Shown here: positions 38,104 to 46,724 of the stretch, piece by piece
Layout of the letters: the number at the start of each line of letters is the position of its first letter
Position numbering within the stretch: the first letter of the stretch is position 1
Assembly: GCF_001434145.1 (NCBI RefSeq)
Contig: NZ_AZED01000014.1
Location: forward strand, 558,001-622,000
Source: Lentilactobacillus otakiensis DSM 19908 = JCM 15040
Lineage (GTDB): Bacteria; Bacillota; Bacilli; Lactobacillales; Lactobacillaceae
Direction of reading: 5' to 3'
DNA length: 64,000 nt
The notes under the pieces: generated by a model
Databases searched by the model: none
What the model was told of the DNA's origin: nothing
Seen by the model: the letters and a program-made list of their open reading frames with translations, nothing else
Made by a program: the position numbers and the translations under genes

Positions 38104-39270
38104 CTACTTAATCTCTTTAGGGCCATCTGAAATTTCTGCAATGTAGAACTCTGCAGGATGACCAATTTCTTTCTCATAGACATCGCCGACATTTTTGGTG
38201 AAGGCGTCAACCTTGTCACGGTCGACAATCGCAATGGCACAACCACCAAATCCGGCACCAGTCATTCGGGCACCAACGACACCAGGTTGTTTCCAAGCGG
38301 TTTCGGCCAAAGTATCCAGTTCTTTACCAGTTACTTCAAAATCGTAATGGAGCGAAACGTGGGAAGCATTGATTAACTTACCAAAGGTTTTAAGATCATT
38401 GTTAACTAAAGCATCTTTTGCTTGAAGGGTTCGCTGATTTTCGAAAACAGCGTGACGAGCACGACGAATTAAAACATCATCGTTAATCAAGTAACTATTT
38501 TCATCAAATTCACTTTCAGTTAAATCGCCTAATGATTTGATAGGTAAGCCAACTTGCAAGCGTTTCAAGGCTTCTTCACATTGCGCGCGACGTTCATTGT
38601 ATTTGGAATCTGCCAACTCACGGTGCTTCTTGGTATTCATGATCACAATCACACGGTCACCCATTTCAACTGGTACGTAATCGTAATCCAAAGTGTTGGT
38701 ATCAAGCAAAACAGCTTGGTCCTTCTTGCCCATGCCAATCGCAAATTGATCCATGATTCCTGAGTTCACACCAATGTATTTGTTTTCAACTAATTGGCCG
38801 TATTTAACGAGGTCAAGTTCACTGATGCCAAGTGAGAAGACATCGTTGATAATTTCACCAGTTAGTAATTCAATGGCAGCTGATGATGACAAGCCAGCAG
38901 CATCAGGAAGATTACCATAGACAGCTAAATCGAAGCCGTGGCCAATCTTGTAACCATGTTCGATAATTTGAACCATCATTCCCTTGGGATAGTTGGTCCA
39001 GCTGTCAGCCTTGTTATAAGCGAGGTTATCCAATGAGATTTCAACAATCCCTGCATCCGGTACATTGCCTGAGAACATTCTGATGGTGTTGTCTTTTCTT
39101 TCACCATAAGCAGCGTAAATCCCCATGCTGATTGCACAAGGGAAAACGTGGCCACCATTAAAATCAGTATATTCACCAATTAAATTAATTCGGCCAGGTG
39201 AAAAGAATACTCTACTTGAATCGTAACCAAACTTGTCATTAAACTCTTTTTGTACGTCATCAGAAATCAT
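38104..39270 (-). CDS. galK: Galactokinase
   Basis: 388 residues from ATG 39270, favoured by GAGGG nine bases upstream; ATG 39279 sits too close to that site. GHMP kinase: galactose signature GRINLIGEYTDFNGGHVFP near 28-46, ATP motif LPDAAGLSSSAA near 122-133 and GARMTGAGFGGCAIA near 333-347. Phosphorylates galactose at C1. First gene of the gal operon, preceded by a palindromic operator and a cre. Confidence 0.97.
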   Translation of the reverse strand: MISDDVQKEFNDKFGYDSSRVFFSPGRINLIGEYTDFNGGHVFPCAISMGIYAAYGERKDNTIRMFSGNVPDAGIVEISLDNLAYNKADSWTNYPKGMMVQIIEHGYKIGHGFDLAVYGNLPDAAGLSSSAAIELLTGEIINDVFSLGISELDLVKYGQLVENKYIGVNSGIMDQFAIGMGKKDQAVLLDTNTLDYDYVPVEMGDRVIVIMNTKKHRELADSKYNERRAQCEEALKRLQVGLPIKSLGDLTESEFDENSYLINDDVLIRRARHAVFENQRTLQAKDALVNNDLKTFGKLINASHVSLHYDFEVTGKELDTLAETAWKQPGVVGARMTGAGFGGCAIAIVDRDKVDAFTKNVGDVYEKEIGHPAEFYIAEISDGPKEIK

Positions 39271-39293
39271 AAATTTCATCCCTCTACATATAT

Positions 39294-39343
39294 TTTAGTA
39301 AACTTTACTAACCAAAATTTAACTCATTTTGGTAGCGTTGTCA
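39294..39343 (-). promoter_or_regulatory. gal operon promoter with cre and GalR-like operator
   Basis: Minus-strand -35 TTGACA (plus 39338-39343), 17-bp spacer, -10 TAAATT (plus 39315-39320). A cre-like TTGACAACGCTACCA (plus 39329-39343) has one mismatch and covers the -35. Downstream, TTAGTAAA-C-TTTACTAA (39294-39310) is a perfect 8+1+8 palindrome of LacI/GalR type just before the galK ribosome site. Confidence 0.75.
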
Positions 39344-39542
39344 ACCTTAACATCACAATTTTATGACTTGTAAAATACAATTAAAATCCCTGCTATGCTT
39401 GAAGAGTTAGCTTATAATTAACTAGTTTGTGAATGTGACCGATTTTTCATGAAAACGCTTCATTCGTTTCCAAACAAACCGCTTTATATCAAGGTAAAAT
39501 TCAGTAAACATTTTGAATACTGAATCGACATCACTTCAATAC
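39344..39542. other. Intergenic DNA between gal promoter and mprF end
   Basis: No gene seen. It holds a cre-like TGAAAACGCTTCA (about 39449-39461), a TTCAGTA/TACTGAA inverted repeat (39500-39524), and an isolated plus-strand TATAAT near 39416 without a good -35. Confidence 0.35.
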
Positions 39543-39575
39543 AAAAAGATCACCGACATGCTTTCGTCGCTGATC
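39543..39575 (-). terminator. Terminator of mprF
   Basis: GATCA-C-CGAC / GTCG-C-TGATC stem with minus-strand TTTTT (plus 39543-39547). Confidence 0.78.
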
Positions 39576-39588
39576 CATAAGTAACCGT

Positions 39589-42180
39589 TTATTTAGGTTG
39601 ATTGGCATCCATAATGTACCACAATGCTTTGGCAAGGCCCGCCGGCTTCTTATTGCGTGGTTGGTTGACCACTAAGATAATTTGTAGCACAGCGTAAACC
39701 AAACCGCTGCGGCGATAATATGCAATGTATTTGGACTCCCATTTATCGACGTACTTATCCTTGTATGAGCGCAGCCCCTCGAAACTGTATAACTTGTAGC
39801 CATACTGATAAATCAAATGGACAATCCGTTCCTGAGTGAAGCTGAAACGTGAAGTGCCGACATTAGAAAATGGGGACATGCCCAAATCAAAGTACTTGTA
39901 CCCCTTATCATGAGATGTTTCGTACAGGTTAATTAAGATGCCATCCATAATTCCTGATGGCGCATCAGCCGATGAACGCATCAGGTCAATGGAAGTGGTA
40001 ATCTTATTCCCATCTGGCATTAAATTAGCAAAGGCAACAATTTTTCCACGACTGTCTTTCATCACTGTGATTGGAGCTTGCTGGAGATAATAATCATCAA
40101 AGAACCCCAATGAAAATCCCTTTTCGGCTTTATTATCAAGCCATTCGTCAGAGATTTGTTTGAGAGTTTTCATCAACTCATCTGAAAATGGTGGCTGTAA
40201 AATTTCAAATTGATAGCCTTCGCGGTCAAATTTGTGCATCAATGCCCTTTCACCGCGATGCCTTTTGCCAGCTAATGTGAACTCATCCAAATCAACCAAA
40301 CCATCCTCACCAGTTTTAATAAAGTCAAAACCCGTTTCGTGAAGACTCATTGTAAGTTCCTCATTAATTTCATAGAAGACCAGCTTGAGATCTGATTTAT
40401 CCGCTTCTTTGACAAAATCGTCAATTGAAACGGAAAATTTTGCTTGGTCTCCGACTGGTTCACCCATGATCAGTAACTTGTCGGCAATTTTTTTGTACAT
40501 AAAGAATACTTTATCTTCACCATCGACCGTATAAAAATAAATTTGCTTGTCACGAAGAAATGCCAGATGGCTGTCTTCATTACCACCAAATTTGTCAATC
40601 ACCGCCTTAACTCGATCAGCGTTAAATCGCTGTGTGAGCCATTCTGGATGTCCGGCAGTCAAGTATGCATTGATGCCAACAAGAACCAGCAGAGCGATGA
40701 TGAGGCCGATAAATCCCACGAACCAGGCACCAGCCGATGGAAAGAGATACGCTTTGTCAAAGTGCAAGGGTGATTTCTTATTAGCAGCGATTCCAATCAA
40801 CGTGTAAATGACGAATGTCACGATAAAAATCGAGCTATTAAATAATAGGACGCCCCACGAATTTGCCATTCGTTCGCGGTATAGAACTGCCCTTGAAAGC
40901 CATAACGTAATTAAAATAATGACAAACAGCAAAATCATCCGCCAAGTGAACGCTTCATTAAACCAAGTATTGAAAATTGAAAGAATTAAAACGAAGACCG
41001 TTGGCATAAATGCCCGTCTTGTCCGTGTCCAAATGCCGCTTGCCAAGCCGATCAAGAGAAATGCAACCACGATATTCATAATATGGCTGACGAAGAAAAT
41101 TGAATATGGCAACAGTTTAACGTACAACTTGTTCACAATCACCAAATTGGGCACAGTCGCAAAAAGCAACATCATGATCCCTGAAAAGTACATGAACCCA
41201 GTCAGAAAGACTTGCGCGATGCGTTGAATCAACAGACGTGGCAAGTCATCCAAGAAACTGTTCAGTTTGGTTCCGGTGTCGTGGATAAATAAACCGGTTC
41301 CGACAATGAATGGGAGAAGGTAATAAAATAATCGGTACAACAAAATCCAAACCAGCGCATCACTTCGAGCAACGCCAATAAATCCCAAACCAATGATGAC
41401 AAAAATATCAAATGATCCTAAACCGCCAGGAATCATCGAAACAACCCCAGCAACGTTGGCAACAACGAAAATTGGGACAACCAGCCTTAAGTCGACTGGC
41501 AACTTCATAAGATAGCCAATTAATACAAAGAATCCCAGAGCACTGCCCCATTCAAGAAATGATCCGGCAGTCATCACAAGTTCTTGTTTGGTTGAAAGAT
41601 CACTAAAGAATTGAGAGTCAGTCACCTTGGTAAAAATCATGACTCCTGGGAAGTAGACAGCGCCACCCAGCAACCAAATCCAGTACTGGGCGAAAGTTGT
41701 TCCAATTCCAAAACCAAAGATCATGATGAGTGAAACCAAACACAGCAAAGAAAGTCCTGAGATGAGGAATAAAGCAACTTTGGAGATCGCATATAATATT
41801 TGTTTCCGGGTGGCACCTTTGCCATAAAAGTGAGCCCGCAGACTTGCGCCAAGCAAGCCGCCGAACCCGAGTAAGTTGGTAAAAGTGTTCACAACCCAGC
41901 CGCTACGCACTATGTATTTTGGCGAAAATTTTGTTGGTAAGAACTGCACTATCGAATAATCATACACCAGCATTGGTAGAATGGAGATAAAGCCAACCAC
42001 CAGCATGATGATTAAGGCACCTTTGCTTTGACTCGCCAAAACAGCTTTGAATTGATCGCCGTTGACTTCACGAATAATCTTTGCTAATTGACGAACGACA
42101 AAAATCAAAACAGAGAACACAAAAATGAGTTTGATCATTGTCATCCGTTTATCGATAAATTCTTTAACCTGCTTAATCAT
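39589..42180 (-). CDS. mprF: Phosphatidylglycerol lysyltransferase/flippase MprF
   Basis: 863 residues from ATG 42180 (GGTGG upstream); a longer reading to 42294 lacks a ribosome site and family similarity. The N-terminal half has about 14 hydrophobic segments (flippase part), the C-terminal third is a soluble GNAT-like synthase domain (FANLMPDGNKITTSIDLMR, GIMDGILINLYE, YFDLGMSPFSNVG). Adds lysine or another amino acid from tRNA to phosphatidylglycerol and moves it outward, giving resistance to cationic peptides. Confidence 0.95.
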   Translation of the reverse strand: MIKQVKEFIDKRMTMIKLIFVFSVLIFVVRQLAKIIREVNGDQFKAVLASQSKGALIIMLVVGFISILPMLVYDYSIVQFLPTKFSPKYIVRSGWVVNTFTNLLGFGGLLGASLRAHFYGKGATRKQILYAISKVALFLISGLSLLCLVSLIMIFGFGIGTTFAQYWIWLLGGAVYFPGVMIFTKVTDSQFFSDLSTKQELVMTAGSFLEWGSALGFFVLIGYLMKLPVDLRLVVPIFVVANVAGVVSMIPGGLGSFDIFVIIGLGFIGVARSDALVWILLYRLFYYLLPFIVGTGLFIHDTGTKLNSFLDDLPRLLIQRIAQVFLTGFMYFSGIMMLLFATVPNLVIVNKLYVKLLPYSIFFVSHIMNIVVAFLLIGLASGIWTRTRRAFMPTVFVLILSIFNTWFNEAFTWRMILLFVIILITLWLSRAVLYRERMANSWGVLLFNSSIFIVTFVIYTLIGIAANKKSPLHFDKAYLFPSAGAWFVGFIGLIIALLVLVGINAYLTAGHPEWLTQRFNADRVKAVIDKFGGNEDSHLAFLRDKQIYFYTVDGEDKVFFMYKKIADKLLIMGEPVGDQAKFSVSIDDFVKEADKSDLKLVFYEINEELTMSLHETGFDFIKTGEDGLVDLDEFTLAGKRHRGERALMHKFDREGYQFEILQPPFSDELMKTLKQISDEWLDNKAEKGFSLGFFDDYYLQQAPITVMKDSRGKIVAFANLMPDGNKITTSIDLMRSSADAPSGIMDGILINLYETSHDKGYKYFDLGMSPFSNVGTSRFSFTQERIVHLIYQYGYKLYSFEGLRSYKDKYVDKWESKYIAYYRRSGLVYAVLQIILVVNQPRNKKPAGLAKALWYIMDANQPK

Positions 42181-42260
42181 CGTTCCACCATCATTTCGTT
42201 TTGAATAGACAACTTTGCATCTATTATGCCAATTAATTGAATCCTGTACAACCAAGTTGC

Positions 42261-42301
42261 ACAAAAAAACTGTGTACCGACAATGTCGATACACAGTTTT
42301 T
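42261..42301 (-). terminator. Terminator of rplJL
   Basis: 17-bp arms AAAAACTGTGTACCGAC / GTCGATACACAGTTTTT (one mismatch) with a 3-nt loop and T residues. Confidence 0.85.
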
Positions 42302-42326
42302 GGAATGCTTAATTATCTTAATAAGA

Positions 42327-42692
42327 CTACTTAAGAGTAACAGTTCCACCAACGGCTTCAAGTTGTTCCTTGATCTTGTTGGCTTCGTCTTCTGAAGCGC
42401 CTTCCTTGATGATTGATGGAACCTTATCCACAAGTCCTTTAGCGTCTTTCAAACCAAGACCGGTGATGTCACGGATAGCCTTGATGGCTTTAACCTTTTG
42501 GTCACCTGATTCAGTTAATTCAACATCGTATGAATCCTTAGCAGCAGCATCGCCACCAGCAGCACCTGCAGCAGCAACTGGAGCAGAAGCTGAAACGCCG
42601 AATTCGTCTTCGATTGACTTAACCAAGTCGTTAAGGTCAGAAATTGAAGCATCTTTTAATTGGTCAATAATATTATCTTTATCAAAAGCCAT
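42327..42692 (-). CDS. rplL: 50S ribosomal protein L7/L12
   Basis: 121 residues from ATG 42692, with GGAGGA upstream; the longer form adds only a translated ribosome site. N-terminal dimer helix pair, an alanine-rich flexible hinge (about 38-50) and the C-terminal factor-binding domain ([23 protein letters not shown]). Stalk protein recruiting translational GTPases. rpoB does not follow here; mprF does. Confidence 0.99.
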   Translation of the reverse strand: MAFDKDNIIDQLKDASISDLNDLVKSIEDEFGVSASAPVAAAGAAGGDAAAKDSYDVELTESGDQKVKAIKAIRDITGLGLKDAKGLVDKVPSIIKEGASEDEANKIKEQLEAVGGTVTLK

Positions 42693-42731
42693 TATATTTT
42701 CCTCCATTAATTGGAATTTATTTAGTTCTGA

Positions 42732-43244
42732 TTAGGCAGCGTCGCCATCGTCAGATTGTTTCTTGTCAGCAATAGCTTTAACACCATATGCGAAGTTGCG
42801 TACAGGTGCTTGAAGAATGTTAGCAAGAGTAGATAACAATTCTTCACGGCTAGGCAATGCAGCATATGCAGTAATTTCATCAAGACTGGCAACTTCACCA
42901 TCGATAACGCCACCCTTAAGTTTAAGTTTGTCGTTAGCCTTTGCAAAGTTGTGGACGATCTTAGGTCCTGCAACAGGATCTTCTGATGAAAATACAACAG
43001 CAGTTGGGCCATTGAAAGTTGGTTTCAAATCTTCAAAGCCAGCATCAGTAGCAGCACGATCCATTACCTTGTTCTTGATAACTTCCATCTTAACGCCTTC
43101 GTCACGCAATTGCTTACGCAAGTCAGTAACTTCAGCAACAGTTAAGCCACGGTAGTTAATGATGACGATAGATGAAGCATTTTTCAATTCTTCAGTAACA
43201 GATGCAACCTTTTTTGCTTTTACAGCAACAGTTTGTTCACTCAC
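42732..43244 (-). CDS. rplJ: 50S ribosomal protein L10
   Basis: 170 residues from GTG 43244 (VSEQTVAVKAKKV), six bases after GGGAGGTG; a GTG three codons earlier is part of that site. NYRGLTVAEVTDLRKQLR near 33-50 is the family hallmark. Anchors the L7/L12 stalk and binds its own leader for autoregulation. Confidence 0.98.
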   Translation of the reverse strand: MSEQTVAVKAKKVASVTEELKNASSIVIINYRGLTVAEVTDLRKQLRDEGVKMEVIKNKVMDRAATDAGFEDLKPTFNGPTAVVFSSEDPVAGPKIVHNFAKANDKLKLKGGVIDGEVASLDEITAYAALPSREELLSTLANILQAPVRNFAYGVKAIADKKQSDDGDAA

Positions 43245-43280
43245 GAATTTCACCTCCCAAAGTATTTGTTGGGACTTAAT

Positions 43281-43310
43281 AAAAAATCCCTATGCCCACC
43301 CAGACATAGG
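43281..43310 (-). terminator. Attenuator hairpin of the L10 leader
   Basis: CCTATG...CATAGG stem followed on the minus strand by GATTTTTT, lying between the L10-binding leader and the rplJ start. Confidence 0.75.
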
Positions 43311-43392
43311 AAAAAAGTAAAATTACTTTCCTCGGCAGGATATTAAGGCATGGAAGCCACCTGAGTCTTAGGCGAATATATCAGCAACTAAC
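43311..43392 (-). ncRNA. Ribosomal protein L10 leader
   Basis: Minus strand shows CCTAAGACTCAGGTGG, CCTTAATATCCTGCCGAGG, the conserved parts of the L10 leader (a kink-turn containing autoregulatory element that binds L10(L12)4). Followed by an intrinsic attenuator. Confidence 0.88.
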
Positions 43393-43422
43393 AGTCTATC
43401 ACATTAAGTAATTGATCGTCAA
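43393..43422 (-). promoter_or_regulatory. rplJL promoter
   Basis: Minus-strand -35 TTGACG (plus 43417-43422), 18-bp spacer, extended -10 TGATAGACT (TAGACT plus 43393-43398), directly before the L10 leader. Confidence 0.65.
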
Positions 43423-43452
43423 TTAGGGATTTTTTATTCAAATCGAAACTAA

Positions 43453-44160
43453 TTAAGCTTCAACATTTGAGAATGAGTCAAGATCAACTTTGACGCCGGG
43501 GCCAAATGTAGTTGAAAGTGAAACGTTGTTAACGTAAACGCCACGTACAGAAGCTGGACGTGCTTTAACAATAACATCCTCAATTGTCTTCAAGTTACCA
43601 ACAAGCTTGTCGGCATCGAATGAAACTTTACCAACTGGGACAGCCACGTTACCGTCACGGTCAGTCCGGTAAGTAACCTTACCAGCTTTTGATTCTTTAA
43701 CCGCTTTGGCAACATCCATGGTAACAGTTCCAGTCTTAGGGTTTGGCATCAAACCTTTAGGTCCAAGAACACGGCCTAAACGTCCTACTTGAGCCATCAT
43801 GTCAGGTGTTGCAATTGCAACATCGAAATCAAGCCAGCCACCTTGAATCTTTTGAACTAAGTCAGCTTCACCGACAAAATCTGCACCAGCTTCTTCAGCT
43901 GCTTTAGCATTGTCACCCTTAGCAAATACGACAACGGTTTGTTCCTTACCAGTACCATTAGGTAAGACAACGGCGCCACGTAATTGTTGATCAGCCTGCT
44001 TAGTATCAACGTTTAATTTAAACACAATTTCAACAGTTGAGTCGAATTTTGCGAAATCAATATCTTTTACCAATTGAACAGCATCTTTGATTGGGTATGC
44101 CTTTTCAGCATCAACCTTTTCAACAGCTGCCTTGTAGTTTTTACCTCTTTTACGAGCCAT
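43453..44160 (-). CDS. rplA: 50S ribosomal protein L1
   Basis: 235 residues from ATG 44160 ([12 protein letters not shown]) behind AAGGAGG; the longer reading into the rplK-rplA spacer is not credible. Conserved [21 protein letters not shown]-type N-terminal fold and [20 protein letters not shown] near 123-142. Binds 23S rRNA in the mobile L1 stalk and, in many bacteria, its own mRNA. Confidence 0.98.
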   Translation of the reverse strand: MARKRGKNYKAAVEKVDAEKAYPIKDAVQLVKDIDFAKFDSTVEIVFKLNVDTKQADQQLRGAVVLPNGTGKEQTVVVFAKGDNAKAAEEAGADFVGEADLVQKIQGGWLDFDVAIATPDMMAQVGRLGRVLGPKGLMPNPKTGTVTMDVAKAVKESKAGKVTYRTDRDGNVAVPVGKVSFDADKLVGNLKTIEDVIVKARPASVRGVYVNNVSLSTTFGPGVKVDLDSFSNVEA

Positions 44161-44181
44161 GTGTGTTTTCCTCCTTGCTTT

Positions 44182-44207
44182 GTGGTTATAACGGATTAAC
44201 CTCCCAC
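44182..44207 (-). promoter_or_regulatory. Candidate L1-binding hairpin before rplA
   Basis: Minus strand GTGG-GA-GGTTA...TAACC-AC: a stem with an asymmetric GA internal loop, sharing CGTGGGAGG with the hairpin before rplK. Confidence 0.45.
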
Positions 44208-44259
44208 GCGACGTGAAACAGTGTGTCATCGTTAAAAGTTCTGATGCAACAGGTTTAGA

Positions 44260-44685
44260 CTATCCTTCGACAGTAAAGCCCATGCTGCGTGCAGTACCTT
44301 CAACCATGCGCATTGCTGCTTCAACATCAGCTGCGTTTAGGTCTTTCATTTTAGTTTCGGCAATTTCTTTAACTTGGTCTTTGGTAACAGTTGCGACCTT
44401 GTTAGTATTTGGTTCGCCGGAACCCTTTTGAACACCAGCAGCTTTCTTGAGTAACACAGCAGCAGGTGGAGTCTTGGTGATGAAGTCGAATGAACGATCT
44501 TCATACACAGTGATAACTACAGGAATAATCATCCCTGCCTGATCGGCAGTACGTGCATTAAATTCCTTAGTGAATCCCATGATGTTGATACCTGCTTGAC
44601 CTAATGCAGGACCAACTGGAGGGGCAGGTGTTGCTTTGCCCGCTGGAATTTGCAACTTAACAATATTCGCTACTTTTTTAGCCAC
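44260..44685 (-). CDS. rplK: 50S ribosomal protein L11
   Basis: 141 residues, standard size. GTG 44685 lies 9 bases behind AAGGAGG; an intervening ATG is out of frame. N-terminal [29 protein letters not shown] and C-terminal rRNA-binding domain with [12 protein letters not shown]. Part of the GTPase-associated centre. Co-transcribed with rplA. Confidence 0.98.
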   Translation of the reverse strand: MAKKVANIVKLQIPAGKATPAPPVGPALGQAGINIMGFTKEFNARTADQAGMIIPVVITVYEDRSFDFITKTPPAAVLLKKAAGVQKGSGEPNTNKVATVTKDQVKEIAETKMKDLNAADVEAAMRMVEGTARSMGFTVEG

Positions 44686-44711
44686 GAGACATAACCTCCT
44701 TAAGTCCGTGT

Positions 44712-44744
44712 GTGGTAAATGGAGATCAAAATTTCTCCTCCCAC
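44712..44744 (-). promoter_or_regulatory. Candidate L1-binding hairpin before rplK
   Basis: Minus strand GTGG-G-AGGAGA...TCTCC...CCAC: a two-part stem with internal loop, carrying the same CGTGGGAGG as the rplA spacer. Located in the L11 operon leader where L1 autoregulation is known to act. Confidence 0.45.
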
Positions 44745-44805
44745 GTTGGTATGCTTAAACATACCATACTAATATAACATAAACATATTCATTCAACAAC
44801 CTAAA

Positions 44806-45648
44806 TTAAACATTCCAAATGAACTTGGCAATACTTTTGTCAACAATGGCATTTTCATGTAGCAATCGATGGGTTGCCCGTCTGCCCCGAATCACAAGTT
44901 CGTGGTACTGAGCAGCCGGTTCTCGCAGTATATATCTCAACGAGAAGGCACTGTTTAATGAAACTTCCCCATCATCCTGCTGGCTGTTGCTAATTCGACC
45001 GGCAATGTTGAGCACCTTAATATCTTTGGGAATTGCAAAAATCCGTTGCGAAAGCGCTCGATAAATCGGCATCCGCTTCACTGGACCTTTGGCGTTCAAT
45101 GGATAGGCGTCGACTTGGTCAGTACTCCTGGCAATTTCTGAATCATTAAATGGTCCGGCAATCGCGACAACATGCTTCACATCCACCGGTGTCATTTTGC
45201 TTTGATGGGTCAAAAACCAAAAAATCGTAATACATCCCATCGAATGACCAACCAGATTCACCTGCTCCACCCCATAACGGGTCTTAAGCAGTTCACAAAT
45301 CTCTGAAAGCCACACTGCTTGTTGTTGCGGTCGAGACGATTTGTCCGCAAAAAGGACCTGGATCATGGCTTTGGATCGACTTAATTGACCTGATACACGA
45401 ATTTCACCGTGTCGGCCCACCTTGACCACCATTGATTTATGCGCATGATATTGACGAGTCAGGCGGTTTAGTAGCCGACCAAACGACAATCGGTTACCAA
45501 AGTAGCCCGGAATAAACAGTGTTGGAATTGCTTCCAACTCATTTTCCGAATCACTATCGTTTCGAAGTGGATTTGGCTTGCCGAGAGCCATGATCCGTTC
45601 AGTGCCATATCCCACCAACAGAATGATGACCACAGCCATCCATACCAT
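44806..45648 (-). CDS. DUF915-like membrane-anchored alpha/beta hydrolase
   Basis: 280 residues from ATG 45648 (AGGTGG upstream). One N-terminal hydrophobic anchor (about 2-18) and an alpha/beta-hydrolase domain: nucleophile elbow GHSMG near 131-135, a likely acid in QQDDGEVS and a catalytic His in ATHRLLHEN near 263. Resembles the DUF915 group of predicted lipases/esterases in lactic acid bacteria. Substrate unknown; probably faces the outside or the membrane surface. It interrupts the usual nusG-rplK adjacency. Confidence 0.82.
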   Translation of the reverse strand: MVWMAVVIILLVGYGTERIMALGKPNPLRNDSDSENELEAIPTLFIPGYFGNRLSFGRLLNRLTRQYHAHKSMVVKVGRHGEIRVSGQLSRSKAMIQVLFADKSSRPQQQAVWLSEICELLKTRYGVEQVNLVGHSMGCITIFWFLTHQSKMTPVDVKHVVAIAGPFNDSEIARSTDQVDAYPLNAKGPVKRMPIYRALSQRIFAIPKDIKVLNIAGRISNSQQDDGEVSLNSAFSLRYILREPAAQYHELVIRGRRATHRLLHENAIVDKSIAKFIWNV

Positions 45649-45667
45649 AATGACCACCTACTTTAGG

Positions 45668-46216
45668 TTAAAGAGCAGTATCAATTTGATTAAAGTCAAG
45701 GTCGGTGCTGGTTTCACGGCCAAACATTTCGATATTAACCTTAAGCCGCTGCTTTTCGTTATCGACTTCAGTCACTTTACCATCAAGTCCAGTAAATGCA
45801 CCGTCAACGATTTTGACAGTATCACCGATGCTGACATCCAAGTCTTCGTGACGGGAGCTCATGCCGATTCGTTTCAATACCAAATCAACTTCATCAGGGA
45901 GCAATGGTGTTGGCTTGCTGCCTTGCCCATGAGAACCAACGAATCCGGTAACTCCTGGTGTGTTTCGAACAATATACCAAGCTTGATCGGTCATGATCAT
46001 TTCAACCAGCACATAGCCAGGAAATGTCTTATCCATCTTGATTTTATCTTTACCGTTCTTAACTTCATGTTCCTCTTGTTCAGGGACAACTGTTCTAAAA
46101 ATGTAATCCTGCATACCCATTGATTCTTTTCGGCTATCCAGGTTCATCTTCACTTTATTTTCGTATCCGGAATAAGTATGCAATACGTACCATTGTTTTT
46201 CTGCTGACTCGACCAT
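45668..46216 (-). CDS. nusG: Transcription termination/antitermination protein NusG
   Basis: 182 residues. NGN domain (QWYVLHTYSGYENKVKMNL, PGYVLVEMIMTDQAWYIVRNTPGVTGFVG) and C-terminal KOW domain (GDTVKIVDGAFTGLDGKV). Binds RNA polymerase and S10 or Rho. AAGGAG lies before ATG. A terminator-like hairpin separates it from secE. Confidence 0.98.
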   Translation of the reverse strand: MVESAEKQWYVLHTYSGYENKVKMNLDSRKESMGMQDYIFRTVVPEQEEHEVKNGKDKIKMDKTFPGYVLVEMIMTDQAWYIVRNTPGVTGFVGSHGQGSKPTPLLPDEVDLVLKRIGMSSRHEDLDVSIGDTVKIVDGAFTGLDGKVTEVDNEKQRLKVNIEMFGRETSTDLDFNQIDTAL

Positions 46217-46259
46217 GTTTTCTGCTCCTTCGTAAGTTCATCCAAAATTAGTTCAAATA

Positions 46260-46286
46260 AAAAAACCTGACACTTTTCGCAGGTTT
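46260..46286 (-). terminator. Terminator/attenuator between secE and nusG
   Basis: AAACCTG / CAGGTTT stem with 10-nt loop and TTTTTTT tail on the minus strand. Confidence 0.75.
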
Positions 46287-46322
46287 CAACAACTTAACTA
46301 TATCAAAGTTTTGCCAAAATGG

Positions 46323-46499
46323 CTATGCAAGAAATTGCAATGCCCATTGAACAATCCAATCAACAAGTCCTAAAAAGATCGCCATGATGATTGAAGTGCC
46401 AATAACGGTACTGGTATCAGTGCGGGTCTGAGTTGCATCAGGCCAGGTAACCAGCTTCATTTCTTGAGCAACTTTTTTGAAAAAATTAATTAATCGCAA
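46323..46499 (-). CDS. secE: Preprotein translocase subunit SecE
   Basis: 58 residues from TTG 46499 behind AAGGGG. Conserved amphipathic FFKKVAQEMKLVTWPD (about 6-21) before one transmembrane helix (about 31-54), the minimal Gram-positive SecE. Clamps SecY in the membrane. Sits between rpmG and nusG as in all Bacilli. Confidence 0.95.
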   Translation of the reverse strand: MRLINFFKKVAQEMKLVTWPDATQTRTDTSTVIGTSIIMAIFLGLVDWIVQWALQFLA

Positions 46500-46523
46500 A
46501 ATTTTATCCCCTTACGTTTATGA

Positions 46524-46673
46524 TTAACGAGTTTCTTTATGCAAAGTATACTTACCGCAATACTTGCAAAACTTATTGAGCTCAAGGCGCTTCGTCCGGT
46601 TAGGATTGGCAGGAATTGTATAATTCCGTGATCCGCAAACTGAACATGCCAGAGCGACTTTTCTTTGTGCCAT
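46524..46673 (-). CDS. rpmG: 50S ribosomal protein L33
   Basis: 49 residues from ATG 46673 (GGAGGT upstream). Contains CSVCGS near 10-15 and CKYCG near 36-40: a zinc-binding C+ form of L33, as opposed to the cysteine-free form made under zinc limitation. [20 protein letters not shown] matches the family. Located directly before secE. Confidence 0.96.
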   Translation of the reverse strand: MAQRKVALACSVCGSRNYTIPANPNRTKRLELNKFCKYCGKYTLHKETR

Positions 46674-46724
46674 TGTGGCACCTCCTTACAAGCATAGTAA
46701 TAATAGCATTCAAAAACAATTCAG

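Noticed and set aside
39344-39542. Plus-strand promoter antisense to mprF at about 39416
   Set aside because: A TATAAT is present but no -35 at suitable distance, and no product is evident.
46490-46681. Minus-strand ORF of 63 codons over rpmG
   Set aside because: It is a different frame of the L33 gene; the true 49-codon frame at 46524-46673 has the zinc cysteines and a good ribosome site.
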